From Alcanivorax sediminis (lineage in GTDB: Bacteria; Pseudomonadota; Gammaproteobacteria; Pseudomonadales; Alcanivoracaceae), in the NCBI RefSeq assembly GCF_009601165.1, contig NZ_WIRE01000001.1, positions 310,001 through 374,000 on the forward strand: 64,000 nucleotides of DNA. The letters run 5' to 3'. The notes below the pieces were generated by a model, which was given only the letters and a program-made list of their open reading frames with translations, was not told the origin of the DNA and ran no database searches. Below are positions 62,558 through 64,000 of this stretch, piece after piece; positions within the stretch are counted from its first letter, which is position 1, and every line of letters begins with the position of its first letter. A program made the translations under genes and the position numbers.

Positions 62558-63166
62558 ATGCCTGATCAACAGCCACTCTCGCCATCGCAACGACAGCAGC
62601 GTCAGCATCTGCGCAGGCAGCTACGCCAACAGCGCCGACAACTTACCGCAGGTCAGCGCCGCCGTGCGGCTCGCCGTGCCGCCCCCGCCCTGATCAACGC
62701 CCTGCAACATCGCCCGGCAAATCATATTGCCCTGTACCTGGCCAACGATGGTGAGCTGGATCTGATCCCGGCCCTGTCCCACTTGCGCCTGCGCCGTAGC
62801 AGCACCTATCTGCCCTGGCTGGACCCACTGCGCCGTGGCCATCTGCGTTTTCGTCTGTGGCAGCCCCACCACCCCATGCAACCCAACCAGTATGGCATTG
62901 CCGAGCCCGCGCGGGCCCGTCGAGCCCGTGCTCTGTGGGCTCTGGACGTGATTCTACTGCCCGCCGTGGCCTTTGACCGCGCCGGTTACCGGATGGGAAT
63001 GGGAGGAGGGTATTACGATCGCACCCTGGCCGACCTGAAACGACGACCGCGCCAACCCATGTTGCTGGCGGTGGGATACGATTTTCAGTGTGTGGAAAGA
63101 GGCGTGCTACCGCTGGCCCCGTGGGACCAGCCGGTAGATGGGATCGTTACTGCTGGGTCTGAGTGA
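62558..63166 (+). CDS. fau: 5-formyltetrahydrofolate cyclo-ligase
   Basis: 202 residues from ATG 62558, which has AGAGGCCGG before it. An earlier ATG (62537) and a longer frame overlap or enter the 6S RNA and are less likely. Motifs: basic N-terminus (RRQLRQQRRQLTAGQRRRAA), LPWLDP, LLPAVAFDRAGYRMGMGGGYYDRTL (ATP-binding region). It converts 5-formyl-THF to 5,10-methenyl-THF. It follows 6S RNA, as in many gammaproteobacteria. The last 20 bp overlap a convergent small gene. Confidence 0.92.
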   Translation: MPDQQPLSPSQRQQRQHLRRQLRQQRRQLTAGQRRRAARRAAPALINALQHRPANHIALYLANDGELDLIPALSHLRLRRSSTYLPWLDPLRRGHLRFRLWQPHHPMQPNQYGIAEPARARRARALWALDVILLPAVAFDRAGYRMGMGGGYYDRTLADLKRRPRQPMLLAVGYDFQCVERGVLPLAPWDQPVDGIVTAGSE

Positions 63167-63296
63167 CCATGATACCGGCACTGTCAGCATAATGCTGATA
63201 GTCCGGCTCGTTGCCACCGTGGGTAATGCTGCTTACCAGCACTCCCAGCCCGAAAACGATTGCCAGTAGCACCAGGGCGTCCGGCTTCTTCTTCAT
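63147..63296 (-). CDS. Small single-span membrane protein
   Basis: 49 residues from the ATG at 63296 (MKKKPDALVLLAIVFG). One hydrophobic helix (LVLLAIVFGLGVLVSSI) follows three lysines, and a polar tail ends in TQTQQ. No family is recognised. It overlaps the 3' end of fau by 20 bp in convergent orientation. A real gene is likely because of the positive-inside pattern, but this is not certain. Confidence 0.6.
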   Translation of the reverse strand: MKKKPDALVLLAIVFGLGVLVSSITHGGNEPDYQHYADSAGIMVTQTQQ

Positions 63297-63610
63297 TTTT
63301 CTATTCCCCAAAGTGGTACAGCTAAACAATACATACTGAGTAAAAAGTACTAACAGGACAGTCACTGTAATCGGATTGACTGCCGGAAAATGCCAACCGG
63401 GTCAAAATTTGACCATCTCGCTGAATAAAGTCAAGTAGTTACCCGCCTATCTTGACGTTTCTTAACAGAACAACGTCATAAGCCAGTGTTAACGGGTTCA
63501 CAAAAATGCAACTACGCTCATATCCATAGAGCCAATCGCAGAACCCGACAGGCCTGCGGGGTATGTGACCACCCACTGCAGACCAGGTTCCCGAAGACGC
63601 GGACAATACG
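63297..63610. other. Intergenic region between small membrane gene and ilvA
   Basis: 314 bp, A/T-rich in 63300-63520, holding the promoter of the small - strand gene and the region downstream of ilvA. A clear terminator for ilvA is not visible. Confidence 0.45.
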
Positions 63611-64000
63611 CTAGTTGAGGAACAGGCGATAGGCCGGATTATCGCTTTCTTCCACCATGGGGTAAGGCACCTTTTTCAGGTCCGCCAGCAACTGGCCGCC
63701 CTTGCCCTCTTCCACCTGGAAGCCCACCAGCACCCGACCATAGGCGGCACCGTGGTTGCGATAATGAAACAGACTGATATTCCACTTTCCGCCCAGCGAC
63801 TGCAGGAACGCCATCAAGGCGCCGGGACGCTCGGGAAATTCCACCCGGAACAGGCGCTCGTGCAGGTCCTGCCGGGAAGTATGCCCTCCCACCAGATGCC
63901 GGATATGCAGCTTGGCCATCTCGTTGCCGCTCATATCCACCACGGGATAGCCCTTTTCATCCAATTCCTGCATCAAGGCCTGCAAGGCCTTGCCACCGGG
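63611..64000 (-). CDS. ilvA: Threonine ammonia-lyase, C-terminal regulatory part (5' portion outside window)
   Basis: The frame is open to the right edge; about 129 residues remain. They correspond to the second ACT-like regulatory domain of biosynthetic threonine deaminase: GYPVVDMSGNEMAKLHIRHLVGG, FPERPGALMAFLQSLG, WNISLFHYRNHGAAYGRVLVGF and a final NPAYRLFLN, closely like E. coli IlvA. The PLP catalytic domain would lie beyond base 64000. The full enzyme makes 2-oxobutanoate for isoleucine and is inhibited by isoleucine. Confidence 0.93.
   Translation of the reverse strand, partial: PGGKALQALMQELDEKGYPVVDMSGNEMAKLHIRHLVGGHTSRQDLHERLFRVEFPERPGALMAFLQSLGGKWNISLFHYRNHGAAYGRVLVGFQVEEGKGGQLLADLKKVPYPMVEESDNPAYRLFLN

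Overview
The window looks like a chromosomal segment of a marine, oil-degrading gammaproteobacterium of the Alcanivorax type. The evidence is a high-GC housekeeping backbone with Pseudomonas-like order (zapA-ssrS-fau, ygfB-pepP-ubiH-ubiI, iron ABC genes, gcvTHP), lipid genes (acyl-CoA dehydrogenase, fatty acid desaturase), a salt-stress osmolyte gene (ggpPS), and four copies of a two-gene outer-membrane/lipoprotein unit. That unit matches the AupA/AupB alkane-uptake pairs known from marine hydrocarbonoclastic bacteria. The taxon is inferred, not proven.

Layout. 0-8.3 kb is a surface-protein island: a collagen-like lipoprotein cut by the left edge, an OmpA-domain lipoprotein in operon with a 1690-residue autotransporter, and a divergent AraC regulator. 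8.3-19.4 kb holds lipid and housekeeping genes (acyl-CoA dehydrogenase/SDR operon, Nudix, AraC/desaturase, macrodomain, rsuA, rep, YqaA-like), separated by many REP-type palindromes. 19.4-21.7 kb is a phosphatase-synthase fusion for glucosylglycerol.

21.7-28.6 kb is a chromosomal integron. intI lies on the + strand, a candidate attI lies upstream of it, and about eight cassettes read away from it on the - strand, each followed by an attC site. One attC is split by a complete IS3-family element with a 3-bp target duplication. 29.0-33.9 kb is the glycine cleavage operon gcvT-gcvH-gcvPA-gcvPB.

34.0-53.5 kb is the most distinctive region: four outer-membrane barrel / large Ig-like lipoprotein pairs in tandem on the - strand. 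The fourth pair has its gene order reversed. The block sits between the iron-transporter genes fbpAB and gcvT, which are neighbours in Pseudomonas, so it looks like an expansion inside a conserved cluster. 53.8-64 kb returns to the conserved backbone: fbpB, fbpA, ubiI, ubiH, pepP, ygfB, then divergently a ZapB-like gene, zapA, 6S RNA and fau, and the 3' end of ilvA at the right edge.

The functional theme is hydrophobic-substrate capture at the cell surface (Aup-like pairs, autotransporter, lipoproteins) supported by fatty-acid enzymes, with an integron supplying accessory genes. Function assignments rest on reading protein motifs, without database searches.
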